Positions 1 through 7,084 of a stretch of 59,009 nt of DNA are shown here, one piece after another. Positions within the stretch are counted from its first letter, which is position 1, and each line of letters starts with the position of its first letter. The notes beneath the pieces were generated by a model that did no database searches, was not told the DNA's origin, and was given only the letters and a program-made list of their open reading frames with translations. This DNA comes from an uncultured Porphyromonadaceae bacterium (lineage in GTDB: Bacteria; Bacteroidota; Bacteroidia; Bacteroidales; Muribaculaceae). The DNA lies in contig UQLL01000015.1 of assembly GCA_900541835.1 (NCBI GenBank), forward strand, positions 1 through 59,009, in the 5' to 3' direction. Made by a program: the position numbers and the translations under genes.

Positions 1-25
1 AAAAGGCGTTCTTCCGTGAAATCGC

Positions 26-33
26 TAATTTTG
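26..33 (+). promoter_or_regulatory. Transposase -7 promoter box
   Basis: TAATTTTG matches the Bacteroidota -7 consensus TAnnTTTG and lies about 90 nt upstream of the transposase start. No TTTG is seen at the -33 position, so it is a weak call. Confidence 0.4.
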
Positions 34-121
34 CACTTGCCAGTTGAGAGTAGGCTGGCACCTATTTGCAGGAGTCAGCCCTTTTCGGTTACTTTGGTTT
101 CGCCAAAAATCATTGGAACCG

Positions 122-1342
122 ATGGGCAAAAGTAGTCATTTTTTCGAACAGCCGCTGTATGGACAGCTGTTAAAATTGCTGGACAAGTCAGAAATCCTCA
201 AAATCAGCCGTGAGAACGGAGGGGAACGGTATGTGAAACGCTTTGACTGCCAGACACACCTGGTTACCATGCTGTATGCGGTGATCATGCGGCATGATTC
301 CCTGCGGGAGATCTCACTGTCATTGCTTGCCGAGGCGCGCAAGCTGGCGCACCCGGGAGTAACGATGATGCCGTCGCGCAGCACTCTGTCCGACGCCGAC
401 GCACGTCGGCCTGAGGCGGTCTTCGAGAAAATCTACCGGCAGCTGTATGGCCGGTATCGACACGAACTTTGCTCGGACAGCCGGGGCCGGCTTGCGCCAA
501 AGTAGATGAGACGCCTTCGGATTATAGACTCCACCACGATTTCACTGTTCTCCGACCTGCTTTTCAAGGGAGTGGGACGCAATCCCAAGACCGGCAAAAA
601 GAAGGGAGGAATCAAAGTGCATACCGTAATACATGCCAACGAAGGCGTCCCGTCAGACATCCGCTTCACGTCTGCGGCGACAAACGACTCGTTCATGCTG
701 ATGCCGGCCAATTTCCACGCCGGAGATGTCCTGGCGATGGACCGCGCCTATATCGACTATGCAAAGCTCGAGATGCCGACCCGGCGGGGCGTAATCTATA
801 TGACCAGGGTGAAGAAGAACCTCAATTATGTTCTCTGGGAGGACATTGTATGGCAAGCCACTGACGGGCTGATGGAGTACCGCATAAAGCATGTCACTTT
901 TCATAAGGTAGTGAAGGGAGGACAGCTCATCAGTCACAGTGCCCGCATAATCGGCTACGTCGATGTCAGAAAGTACAAAATCATAGAGCTGCCGACAAAC
1001 GACATGGACTCAGATCCTGAGGAAATAGTCGACATCTACCGCCAGCGATGGGAGATAGAGATGCTGCTCAAGCAGAACTTCCCGTTACGGTACTTCTACG
1101 GCGAAAGCCGCAACGCAGTCAAGATCCAGATATGGACGACGCTTATCGCCAACCTGATGCTCATGGTGCTTCAAAGCCGACAGAAACGGCGTTGGAGCTT
1201 CTCCGGGCTTGCAACTCTTGTCAGGATCACGATGATGTATTATGTTGACCTCTACAGCCTGCTGAATCACCCGGAAAAGGACTGGCAGACAATCCTCGAA
1301 CAGCCACAGGAGTCCCCTCTATGGCCATCGTTATTTGACTGA
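122..1342 (+). pseudogene. IS4-family transposase interrupted by an amber codon
   Basis: A DDE transposase of the IS4 family that occurs in Bacteroidales insertion sequences. The reading frame runs 406 codons from ATG 122, but a single in-frame TAG at 503-505 splits it into an N-terminal part (DUF4372-like, begins MGKSSHFFEQPLYGQL) and a C-terminal catalytic part that can restart at ATG 506. The catalytic half keeps IIDSTTISLF (first Asp), MDRAYID (second Asp) and the YRQRWEIEMLLKQ region carrying the C-terminal Glu (YREK-like motif). No frameshift is present and the frame is otherwise intact, so the damage is one nonsense change, probably TGG to TAG judging by remembered homologues (inference). 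The element's terminal inverted repeats were not found; the left end may lie outside the window. Likely inactive unless the stop is read through. Confidence 0.85.
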
Positions 1343-1367
1343 CGGGGCTTGTCTCAACAAAAAAACA

Positions 1368-1405
1368 CGCTCAACCGCATTAAATCTGCGATTGAGCGAG
1401 CCTTT
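1368..1405. terminator. Hairpin after the transposase
   Basis: CGCTCAA (1368-1374) pairs with TTGAGCG (1392-1398) and CGCA with TGCG inside it; the hairpin is followed by CCTTTT and preceded by seven A residues, so it could stop transcription from either side. It lies 26 nt after the transposase stop. Confidence 0.6.
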
Positions 1406-1654
1406 TATGACATTATCCGATTTTATCGGACAGCAATAATTCCTTATCCCGAACGTCTCGGTAATCATGATATGTATTTTAAAGTTTGTCACCTCTAAAT
1501 TACTAAATATCAATGACATTACCAAAAGAATCGGCAACTTTTTCAAGCTGCCGATTCAACTTTTTCAGGGCATTTCTTATCCCGAACTCGCGTTAATGAG
1601 TAATTGACTGAGTAATTAGCAATTACTCACGCAACTCACAACTCTACACTCTCA

Positions 1655-1746
1655 ACTAAAAATGGAACGGAGGGCGTCAACCTCGCGGTCGGTCCCTCCG
1701 TTAAGTTCTACAGGTAAAAATCTTAAGGTAAAAAAGATTGCTTTAG
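1655..1746 (-). ncRNA. Candidate small RNA (orphan promoter to terminator)
   Basis: The minus strand has a full Bacteroidota promoter: TTTG (1784-1781), 20 nt, then TACCTTTG (1760-1753). A start about 7 nt downstream (near 1746) would run about 90 nt to a hairpin in which AACGGAGGG and CCCTCCGTT (1666-1674 with 1694-1702) pair, followed on the minus strand by CCATTTTT. There is no start codon with a plausible ORF in between. Two 26-bp palindromes sit just upstream of the promoter. Alternative: a leftover leader of a gene lost when the IS inserted. Confidence 0.4.
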
Positions 1747-1752
1747 GTTGCA

Positions 1753-1784
1753 CAAAGGTACAACCGTTCTGACTGTCTACCAAA
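1753..1784 (-). promoter_or_regulatory. Orphan minus-strand promoter
   Basis: TTTG at 1784-1781 and TACCTTTG at 1760-1753 with a 20-nt spacer match the Bacteroidota consensus exactly. It points away from lpxH and toward the IS, so it does not serve any visible protein gene. Confidence 0.5.
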
Positions 1785-1803
1785 TATTTTGGAGAGAAAA
1801 TGC

Positions 1804-1829
1804 AAAAATATGTTGTACAACATATTTTT
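1804..1829. repeat. Perfect 26-bp palindrome, copy 1
   Basis: Core ATATGTTGTACAACATAT with A/T-run flanks; the two 13-nt halves are exact reverse complements. It is 20 nt upstream of the orphan promoter's -33 box. It resembles a dimeric regulator's operator or a short mobile repeat. Confidence 0.8.
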
Positions 1830-1856
1830 AAACTATATTTTTCATCTCGGTGGTGG

Positions 1857-1882
1857 AAAAATATGTTGTACAACATATTTTT
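1857..1882. repeat. Perfect 26-bp palindrome, copy 2
   Basis: Identical to copy 1 over all 26 bp, centred 53 bp (about five helical turns) from it. A diverged third copy lies at 28851-28876. Confidence 0.8.
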
Positions 1883-1958
1883 AAAGTATAGGGGAGCCAG
1901 CGTTGAGCTGAAACTCGGCGGCAACTCCAAAGGCTTTGCTTTGTTATTGGCGGTCGTT

Positions 1959-2747
1959 TTAGCGCACCGTATTCCCTTCAGCTGCGTGTGCAGCTGAGAA
2001 AGTGTGTATTTCGAGGCACGTGCCGTCGAAGCGGGCGTAGGTGAAGTGAGTGAGCCAGTCGCCGAGCACGAGCATCTCGGCGGCGGCGGAGAGCTGGCGG
2101 CGTGCCACCACGTGCAGGTGTCCGAAGAGGAAATAGCGGGTGTCGGGGTGGTCGGTCAGGTATGTGTGGCAGAAGGTCTCCAGGCGGCTCAGGGCCATCT
2201 CGGTGCGTTCGGGGCTGGAGCAGAGCTGTGGCTTTTGTCGAGAGGAGGCGCTCCAGCGCAATGCGAAGGGGATGGTCCATCGGGGATTGATGGCGGAGTA
2301 GAGGTGCTGGCAGAGGCGGTTGCGGAAGAGCCGCTGCATGAGGCGGAAGGTGCGCGAGTCGCAGCCGGTGCGGTCGCCGTGCGCCATATAGAAGGGGATG
2401 CCGTCGATTTCTTCTGTCAGCTCTGAGTCCACCACCCGCACGCCGAGTTCTTTCTGGATATAGTCGAAGAGCCAGATGTCGTGGTTGCCGGTCAGCCATG
2501 TCACCTGCACGCCGGCGTCGGTGAGCTCGGCGAGCTTGCCGAACAGGCGCACGTAGCCCTTGGGCACCACGTACTTGTATTCGTACCAGTAGTCGAGGAT
2601 GTCGCCGAGCAGGTATATGGCCATGGCCTGCTCCTTGATGCTGTCGAGGAAGGCAACGACGCGTCGTTCGCGCTCGCGGGAGCCGTGGTCGTAGGCGGCG
2701 CCCAGGTGAAGGTCGCTCAGGAAGTAGGTCAGGGTGCGTTGAGTCAT
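1959..2747 (-). CDS. lpxH: UDP-2,3-diacylglucosamine diphosphatase-like metallophosphatase
   Basis: Probable LpxH-type hydrolase that converts UDP-2,3-diacyl-glucosamine to lipid X in lipid A synthesis, acting at the cytoplasmic face of the inner membrane. The 262-residue protein carries the metallophosphoesterase motifs in order: SDLHLG (D12, H14), GDILDYWYE (D49), GNHD (87-90), HGD (123-125) and GHLH (209-212). Length is slightly above the usual 240 residues. It begins 3 nt after the priA stop codon, so the two form an operon. The family also contains less well defined YbbF-like enzymes, so the substrate is inferred. Confidence 0.85.
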   Translation of the reverse strand: MTQRTLTYFLSDLHLGAAYDHGSRERERRVVAFLDSIKEQAMAIYLLGDILDYWYEYKYVVPKGYVRLFGKLAELTDAGVQVTWLTGNHDIWLFDYIQKELGVRVVDSELTEEIDGIPFYMAHGDRTGCDSRTFRLMQRLFRNRLCQHLYSAINPRWTIPFALRWSASSRQKPQLCSSPERTEMALSRLETFCHTYLTDHPDTRYFLFGHLHVVARRQLSAAAEMLVLGDWLTHFTYARFDGTCLEIHTFSAAHAAEGNTVR

Positions 2748-2750
2748 TTT

Positions 2751-5210
2751 TTATACGGGATCGACGTCGTAGTAGACTTGGGCGGATTTCATGAGCGGCT
2801 CGGCGGCCATCTCGGCGAAGACCTGGAAGAGGAGCTGCTTGACTTTGGTCATGGAGGCTGCGGCCTCCATCTTGAGCATGATGGTCTGTATGTAGTAGTT
2901 GGCGATGCGGCCGATGGGCGGCTTGGCGGGGCCGAGTACGCGCGGACCGAAGATTTTCTGTAGCTCGGCGGTGTATTTCCGTGCCAGGTATTCGGTCACT
3001 TTCTCGTCGCGGTGCCGCACGTAGAGGGTTATGATTTTTGTGAAGGGCGGGTAGCCGTACTGCCGGCGCTGGCCGAGCTCGTATTCGTAGTAGGCTTTGT
3101 AGTCCTGTGTGCGGACGAACTGGAGCAGGGGGTGCGTGGGGTCGGATGTCTGGATGAAGACGTGGCCTTTCTCGTCGCGGCGCCCGGCGCGTCCTGCCAC
3201 TTGCACGAGCATGTTGAAGGCACGCTCGTTGGCGCGGAAGTCGGGGAAGTGGAGGAGGCCGTCGGCGTTGACGACTCCCACCATGCTGACGTTGGCGAAG
3301 TCGAGGCCCTTGCTGACCATCTGCGTGCCGATGAGGACGTCGGTCTGGCCTGAGGCGAATTCCTCGATGATGTCCTGGTAGGCGTCCTTGTTGCGTGTGG
3401 TGTCGAGGTCCATTCGGCTGACTCGTGCTTCGGGGAAGCGGGCGTGTAGGTGGTCGGCGATGCGCTCGGTGCCGAAGCCGGCAGTGCGCACGGTGTTTTG
3501 GCCGCAGGCGGGGCAGAGGCGCGGCAGGGGGGTCTGGTAGCCGCAGTAGTGGCACGTGAGCAGGTCGGTGTGCTTGTGGTAGACCATGGAGACGTCGCAG
3601 CTGCGGCACTTGGGCTGCCACCCGCACTGGGTGCAGTATACGGTGGGTGCGAAGCCGCGGCGGTTCTGGAACATGATGGCCTGGCGACCGGAGGCCACTG
3701 TCTGGCGCAGGTGCTGCGAGACGGGACTGGCCAGCAGGCCGTCGGTGTCGCGGCGCTTGCGGTGGTCGAGCATGTCCACGATCTCCACCTCGGGCAGGTG
3801 TGCGCCCTGGAAGCGCTCGCTGAGTTCCACCAGGCCATACTTGCCGTTGAGGGCCTTGTAGTAGGTGTCTATGGCGGGTGTGGCGCTGCCAAGCAGGGTC
3901 TTGGCGCCATGCATGTGGGCGAGCATGATGGCGGCGTCGCGGGCGTTGTATCGCGGTGCGGGGTCGTATTGCTTGTAGCTGGCTTCGTGTTCTTCGTCGA
4001 TGACCACCAGGCCCAGCTTGGCGAAGGGGAGGAAGATGGAGGACCGCACGCCGAGGATCACCATAGGCTCGTGGCTGGAGAGGATGCGGTTCCACAAGTC
4101 TACGCGCTCGGAGTCGGAGAACTTGGAGTGGTAGACGAGCAGGCGGTCGCCGAAGACTTTGCGCAGGCGGTCGGTGAGCTGGGTGGTGAGGCTGATTTCG
4201 GGCACGAGGTATAGGACCTGGTGGCCGGCCTCGAGGGCGGAGAGGATGGCGTGGCAGTAAATCTCGGTCTTGCCGCTGCCGGTGACTCCGTGCAGCAGCA
4301 CGACACTCTTGTCGCGCCACTGCCGGTCGATCTGGCGCAGGGCTTCGCGTTGTGCGTCGCTGAGGGGAGGTAGGTCCACCGGCTTGGTGCCGCACGGGGC
4401 GCTGAAGCGGTTGGCTGTGCGTTTTTCCTCGCGCAGTATTCCTTTGTCGCGTAGGGCTTTGAGGATGGCGGGGGAGACGGGTGCCTTGCCTAACAGGTCG
4501 TCGCGGCTGACTTCGGCCAGGGGCTGGCTCTTGACCATCTCGAGGAAGGCGATTAGGAGGCGTTCCTGCTTTGGCGCGCCAGAGACGGCGTCGAAGGCGT
4601 GGTGCAGCCAGTCGTTGTCGCGTATGTCGCCGCCGAGGCTGACTACGGCCACGCGCTTGGGTTTGTAGGTGGAGGTGGCTTTCTCGTCGGCCACCACAAG
4701 GCCTTTCTGGAGGAGCTTGCTGACGTACCGCGCCACGCTGGCGGCCGGGCGGTCGTGGTCCAGCTCGGTGAGGCGCACGTGGTCATGGGCGATGATGTCG
4801 TCGAGCACGCCCGTCTCGGCGGGGGAGAGGGTCGGTCCCAGTTCCTCCAGGTCGGCGGCGGCGTTGAGGCTGAGCACGGTCTCGCTCTCAACCTTCAGCC
4901 CTGTAGGGACGGCCGCTTTGTACACCTCGCCGAGAGTGCATAGGTAGTATTCCGACAGCCATTTCCAGAACTTCAGTTGCGGATGGCGGAGGATGCCCTG
5001 CGCGTCGAGCATGGAGATGATGGGCTTGACGGTGAAGGCGGGGGTGTTGGTGTGAAGGTCGGCGACGATGCCGGTGTAGCGTTTGCGGGTGCCGAAAGGC
5101 ACGTACACCCGCGAGCCGCGCTGCAGCGACGTCTGCATCTCCTCGGGCACAAGGTACGTGAACGTCCCTTGCACCGCCAGCGGCAGTATCACGTCGGCAT
5201 AGTCGGCCAT
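2751..5210 (-). CDS. priA: Primosomal replication protein N' (PriA helicase)
   Basis: A 3'-to-5' superfamily 2 helicase that reloads the replisome at stalled forks. The 819-residue protein has an N-terminal DNA-binding domain (about 1-105), a Walker A motif GVTGSGKT (308-315), a DEEH box (405-408), and a zinc module with all eight cysteines present (526, 529, 535, 538, 553, 556, 566, 569), followed by the helicase C domain with GTQMVSKGLDF. Length is a little above E. coli PriA. It is the first gene of a two-gene unit with lpxH; the start ATG at 5210 gives the family-typical N-terminus. Confidence 0.97.
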   Translation of the reverse strand: MADYADVILPLAVQGTFTYLVPEEMQTSLQRGSRVYVPFGTRKRYTGIVADLHTNTPAFTVKPIISMLDAQGILRHPQLKFWKWLSEYYLCTLGEVYKAAVPTGLKVESETVLSLNAAADLEELGPTLSPAETGVLDDIIAHDHVRLTELDHDRPAASVARYVSKLLQKGLVVADEKATSTYKPKRVAVVSLGGDIRDNDWLHHAFDAVSGAPKQERLLIAFLEMVKSQPLAEVSRDDLLGKAPVSPAILKALRDKGILREEKRTANRFSAPCGTKPVDLPPLSDAQREALRQIDRQWRDKSVVLLHGVTGSGKTEIYCHAILSALEAGHQVLYLVPEISLTTQLTDRLRKVFGDRLLVYHSKFSDSERVDLWNRILSSHEPMVILGVRSSIFLPFAKLGLVVIDEEHEASYKQYDPAPRYNARDAAIMLAHMHGAKTLLGSATPAIDTYYKALNGKYGLVELSERFQGAHLPEVEIVDMLDHRKRRDTDGLLASPVSQHLRQTVASGRQAIMFQNRRGFAPTVYCTQCGWQPKCRSCDVSMVYHKHTDLLTCHYCGYQTPLPRLCPACGQNTVRTAGFGTERIADHLHARFPEARVSRMDLDTTRNKDAYQDIIEEFASGQTDVLIGTQMVSKGLDFANVSMVGVVNADGLLHFPDFRANERAFNMLVQVAGRAGRRDEKGHVFIQTSDPTHPLLQFVRTQDYKAYYEYELGQRRQYGYPPFTKIITLYVRHRDEKVTEYLARKYTAELQKIFGPRVLGPAKPPIGRIANYYIQTIMLKMEAAASMTKVKQLLFQVFAEMAAEPLMKSAQVYYDVDPV

Positions 5211-5224
5211 TTCAGTTGAGCGAT

Positions 5225-5250
5225 GTAGGGACGCACGGCTCGTGTGTCCG
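5225..5250. repeat. REP-like palindrome (diverged copy)
   Basis: GTAGGGACGCAC-ggct-CGTGTGTCC, a member of the dispersed palindrome family also seen at 37040, 42396 and 49791; it lies immediately upstream of priA. Confidence 0.6.
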
Positions 5251-5279
5251 TTAAATTGAGAGTGGTCGCACCACCGTCA

Positions 5280-5323
5280 GGCGGAGCATATTCCTTTGCG
5301 TTCAGCGCCCGCCTCAGCGCGGC
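5280..5323. repeat. GC-rich dispersed repeat, copy 1
   Basis: Begins GGCGGAGC and ends with a CGCCTCAGCGC-type core; similar to segments at 17240, 28713 and 53492. It lies just before the beta-barrel gene's stop codon. Confidence 0.35.
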
Positions 5324-5329
5324 ACATTA

Positions 5330-5932
5330 TCAGAACAGGTACGCGACCTTGACTTGCCAGCCCTGGCAGCGGGCACTGTAGTTGTCGAGCTTGCGGGTGC
5401 GCACCTCGTAGGTCATGCCCCAGTAGTAGCCTGCCGACACCTGCCAGTGCTTATACACTTCGGCGCCGAGACCGCATTGCAGGCCGAAGCAGCCGCCGGG
5501 GTATTCCAGCGGCGGTACCTTGTTGTGGCCGATGGTCAGCGAGAAGACGGGGCCGCCGTAGACGAGCGGTGCGATTTTGTCCTCAAGTCCGCCCAGGCGG
5601 GTGTACTTGAAGCGTATGTCGATGGGGATGATGAGCGTGTGCAGGTAGCTGGTCTTGTCGCCTGTTGGCTCGAACACCGGGTACTCGGAGAAGTTGAGCT
5701 TGGAGCCGTGCATACGGTATTGCAGACCTATATCCATGCCGATGCCGATACCGGGGAACATCAGCTCACCCATGACGCCCACGTCCGGGCCGACCGTCTG
5801 CCCGCATTTGAGCAGGTCCTGCTTGAAGTAGTATCGGGAGATGTTGGCGCCCACTACGGGTCCCCAGCGGAACTGCGCCGAGGCCGTCAGGCACACAACT
5901 ATGGAGGCCGCAAGGGCCAGGAGTCTTTTCAT
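5330..5932 (-). CDS. Outer-membrane beta-barrel protein
   Basis: A 200-residue exported protein with a signal peptide ending near ASAQ (residues 1-19) followed by alternating hydrophobic strands and a C-terminal aromatic ending (VKVAYLF), as in the small PorT/OmpX-like barrels of Bacteroidales. The C-terminal part (SAGYYWGM) closely resembles the upstream neighbour (GAGYSWGM), so the pair looks like an old tandem duplication. Specific function unknown. It probably follows the neighbour in one transcript, though an inverted repeat separates them. Confidence 0.85.
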   Translation of the reverse strand: MKRLLALAASIVVCLTASAQFRWGPVVGANISRYYFKQDLLKCGQTVGPDVGVMGELMFPGIGIGMDIGLQYRMHGSKLNFSEYPVFEPTGDKTSYLHTLIIPIDIRFKYTRLGGLEDKIAPLVYGGPVFSLTIGHNKVPPLEYPGGCFGLQCGLGAEVYKHWQVSAGYYWGMTYEVRTRKLDNYSARCQGWQVKVAYLF

Positions 5933-5947
5933 CTTTCGTAATGATTT

Positions 5948-5998
5948 AAAATGTACAGGTTTGCGAGATTACGCTGGCGACCGCTTATTGTACATTTT
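5948..5998. repeat. Inverted repeat between the two barrel genes
   Basis: AAAATGTACA (5948-5957) is the exact reverse complement of TGTACATTTT (5989-5998); another GTACATTTT follows at 6002-6010. It could be an RNA stem that tunes expression of the downstream barrel, or a regulator site. Confidence 0.5.
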
Positions 5999-6008
5999 AC
6001 AGTACATT

Positions 6009-6635
6009 TTAAAAGAGGTAGGCGGCGGTGATGGTCCAGTAGTTGTTGTGGGTCTTGAAGTCGGCGATCTTGTCGCCGTCCCAGATCTTCTTTGCCACGT
6101 TGTTCATGCCCCAGGAGTATCCGGCGCCTATCTGTAGATGGCGCAGCAGCTCGACGCCAACGCCCAGGTCCCAGGCGGCCTGGAAGCGCTTGAAGCAGTC
6201 GCTGCTGCCCAGGCGGAAGGCAAAGTCGGGACCGGTGTAGATGTACGGGGTGATGATCTTGCCGACTACCGGCAGGCCGATCTTGTACTTGATGTTGATG
6301 GGAATCTGCAGAAAGTCCTTGGCGGAGTTCTCGAAGTCGTTCCTCAGCGCTCCTGATTCGTCGTTGTAGTAATAGCCGTCGACCTGGGAGTTCATGCGCG
6401 AGTACATCAGTGAGGCGTCGAAGCAGATGCCGACTACCGGGATGGTGAATTCGGCCATGACGCCGCCCGTGAATCCGCAGCGGTTGTCGGAGTTGAAATT
6501 GGCGCCCAGGTCGCTGAGGTGCAGCTTGTTGATGGTGACGCCGGCGCGGATGCCGGCACGGAACTGTGCCTGCGCTCCGAGGCCGCACAGCAGCATGGCT
6601 ACGGCCAAGCAGAGGACTTTGCGTATCTTCTTCAT
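6009..6635 (-). CDS. Outer-membrane beta-barrel protein
   Basis: A 208-residue secreted protein. The start at 6635 (MKKIRKVLCLAVAMLLC) gives a standard signal peptide ending GAQAQ, whereas longer in-frame starts add an implausible extension. The mature part shows barrel-like strands (FRAGIRAGVTINKLHL, QIGAGYSWGMNN) and ends with the aromatic AAYLF. It is related to the adjacent downstream barrel. Bacteroidales carry many such PorT-family proteins; no substrate can be assigned. A TAACTTCG box at 6662-6669 on the minus strand is the likely promoter, divergent from the DUF59 gene. Confidence 0.85.
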   Translation of the reverse strand: MKKIRKVLCLAVAMLLCGLGAQAQFRAGIRAGVTINKLHLSDLGANFNSDNRCGFTGGVMAEFTIPVVGICFDASLMYSRMNSQVDGYYYNDESGALRNDFENSAKDFLQIPINIKYKIGLPVVGKIITPYIYTGPDFAFRLGSSDCFKRFQAAWDLGVGVELLRHLQIGAGYSWGMNNVAKKIWDGDKIADFKTHNNYWTITAAYLF

Positions 6636-6661
6636 CTGGTATTCTATTTGGTTTCCGACTG

Positions 6662-6669
6662 CGAAGTTA
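6662..6669 (-). promoter_or_regulatory. Barrel-gene -7 box
   Basis: TAACTTCG on the minus strand, one mismatch from TAnnTTTG, 26 nt upstream of the barrel start and back-to-back with the DUF59 promoter. Confidence 0.45.
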
Positions 6670-6678
6670 CATAATTTT

Positions 6679-6709
6679 TTTGTGATTACGCAGGTATTTA
6701 GTAATTTTG
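6679..6709 (+). promoter_or_regulatory. DUF59 gene promoter
   Basis: TTTG (6679-6682), 19 nt, TAATTTTG (6702-6709). The start codon is only 5 nt further on, so the mRNA may be leaderless. Confidence 0.6.
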
Positions 6710-6714
6710 CGCTT

Positions 6715-7047
6715 ATGGAAGCAGAGAAAATGCCCTCCGCGGAGGAAATTACCGCCAAGACTATAGACGTCCTCAAGACCGTCTACGACCCCGAAATTCC
6801 CGTCAATGTCTATGACCTGGGCCTCATCTATAAGATTGACTATGACCCGGACGATGAGAAGCTGCACGTGGACATGACCCTTACGGCTCCAGGCTGTCCC
6901 GCTGCCGACTTTATCATGGAGGATGTACGGCAGAAGCTCCTGAGCGTCGTAGGCCCCAAGGGCGTTGACCTCCGGCTCGTATTCGAACCCGAGTGGAACA
7001 AGGACATGATGAGCGAGGAGGCCAAGCTCGAACTTGGCTTTCTCTGA
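6715..7047 (+). CDS. DUF59 / MIP18-family Fe-S assembly protein
   Basis: A 110-residue single-domain protein of the MIP18/SufT/PaaD-like family, which helps mature iron-sulfur proteins. It carries the family signature DPEIPVNVYDLGLIY (about residues 24-38) and the conserved Cys in TAPGCPAADFI. ATG 6715 is chosen because homology starts close to it; in-frame sequence upstream is the promoter. The promoter box ends 5 nt before the ATG, leaving no room for a ribosome binding site. The next gene, a helicase, begins 37 nt downstream and may share the transcript. Confidence 0.9.
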   Translation: MEAEKMPSAEEITAKTIDVLKTVYDPEIPVNVYDLGLIYKIDYDPDDEKLHVDMTLTAPGCPAADFIMEDVRQKLLSVVGPKGVDLRLVFEPEWNKDMMSEEAKLELGFL

Positions 7048-7084
7048 CAATCGAGCGAATCATTCCTGAGTTGTCATAAAGGGT

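Larger units (their letters stand above)
1343..1958. other. Gene-free region between the IS and lpxH
   Basis: No convincing protein gene. It holds the transposase terminator, a small hairpin (TCCGAT-TTT-ATCGGA, 1416-1430), two copies of CTTATCCCGAAC (near 1443 and 1570) that could mark an IS end, a candidate small RNA on the minus strand and two perfect 26-bp palindromes. It is much more AT-rich than the flanking genes. Confidence 0.6.

Noticed and set aside
503..505. TAG recoded as sense (alternative genetic code)
   Set aside because: prfA (RF1) is intact, and the other genes in the window lack in-frame TAG codons.
1978..4395. 805-residue open frame on the minus strand over lpxH and priA
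   Set aside because: It is an alternative frame of priA/lpxH, rich in Arg/Pro/His as expected from GC-rich shadow frames, with no domain.
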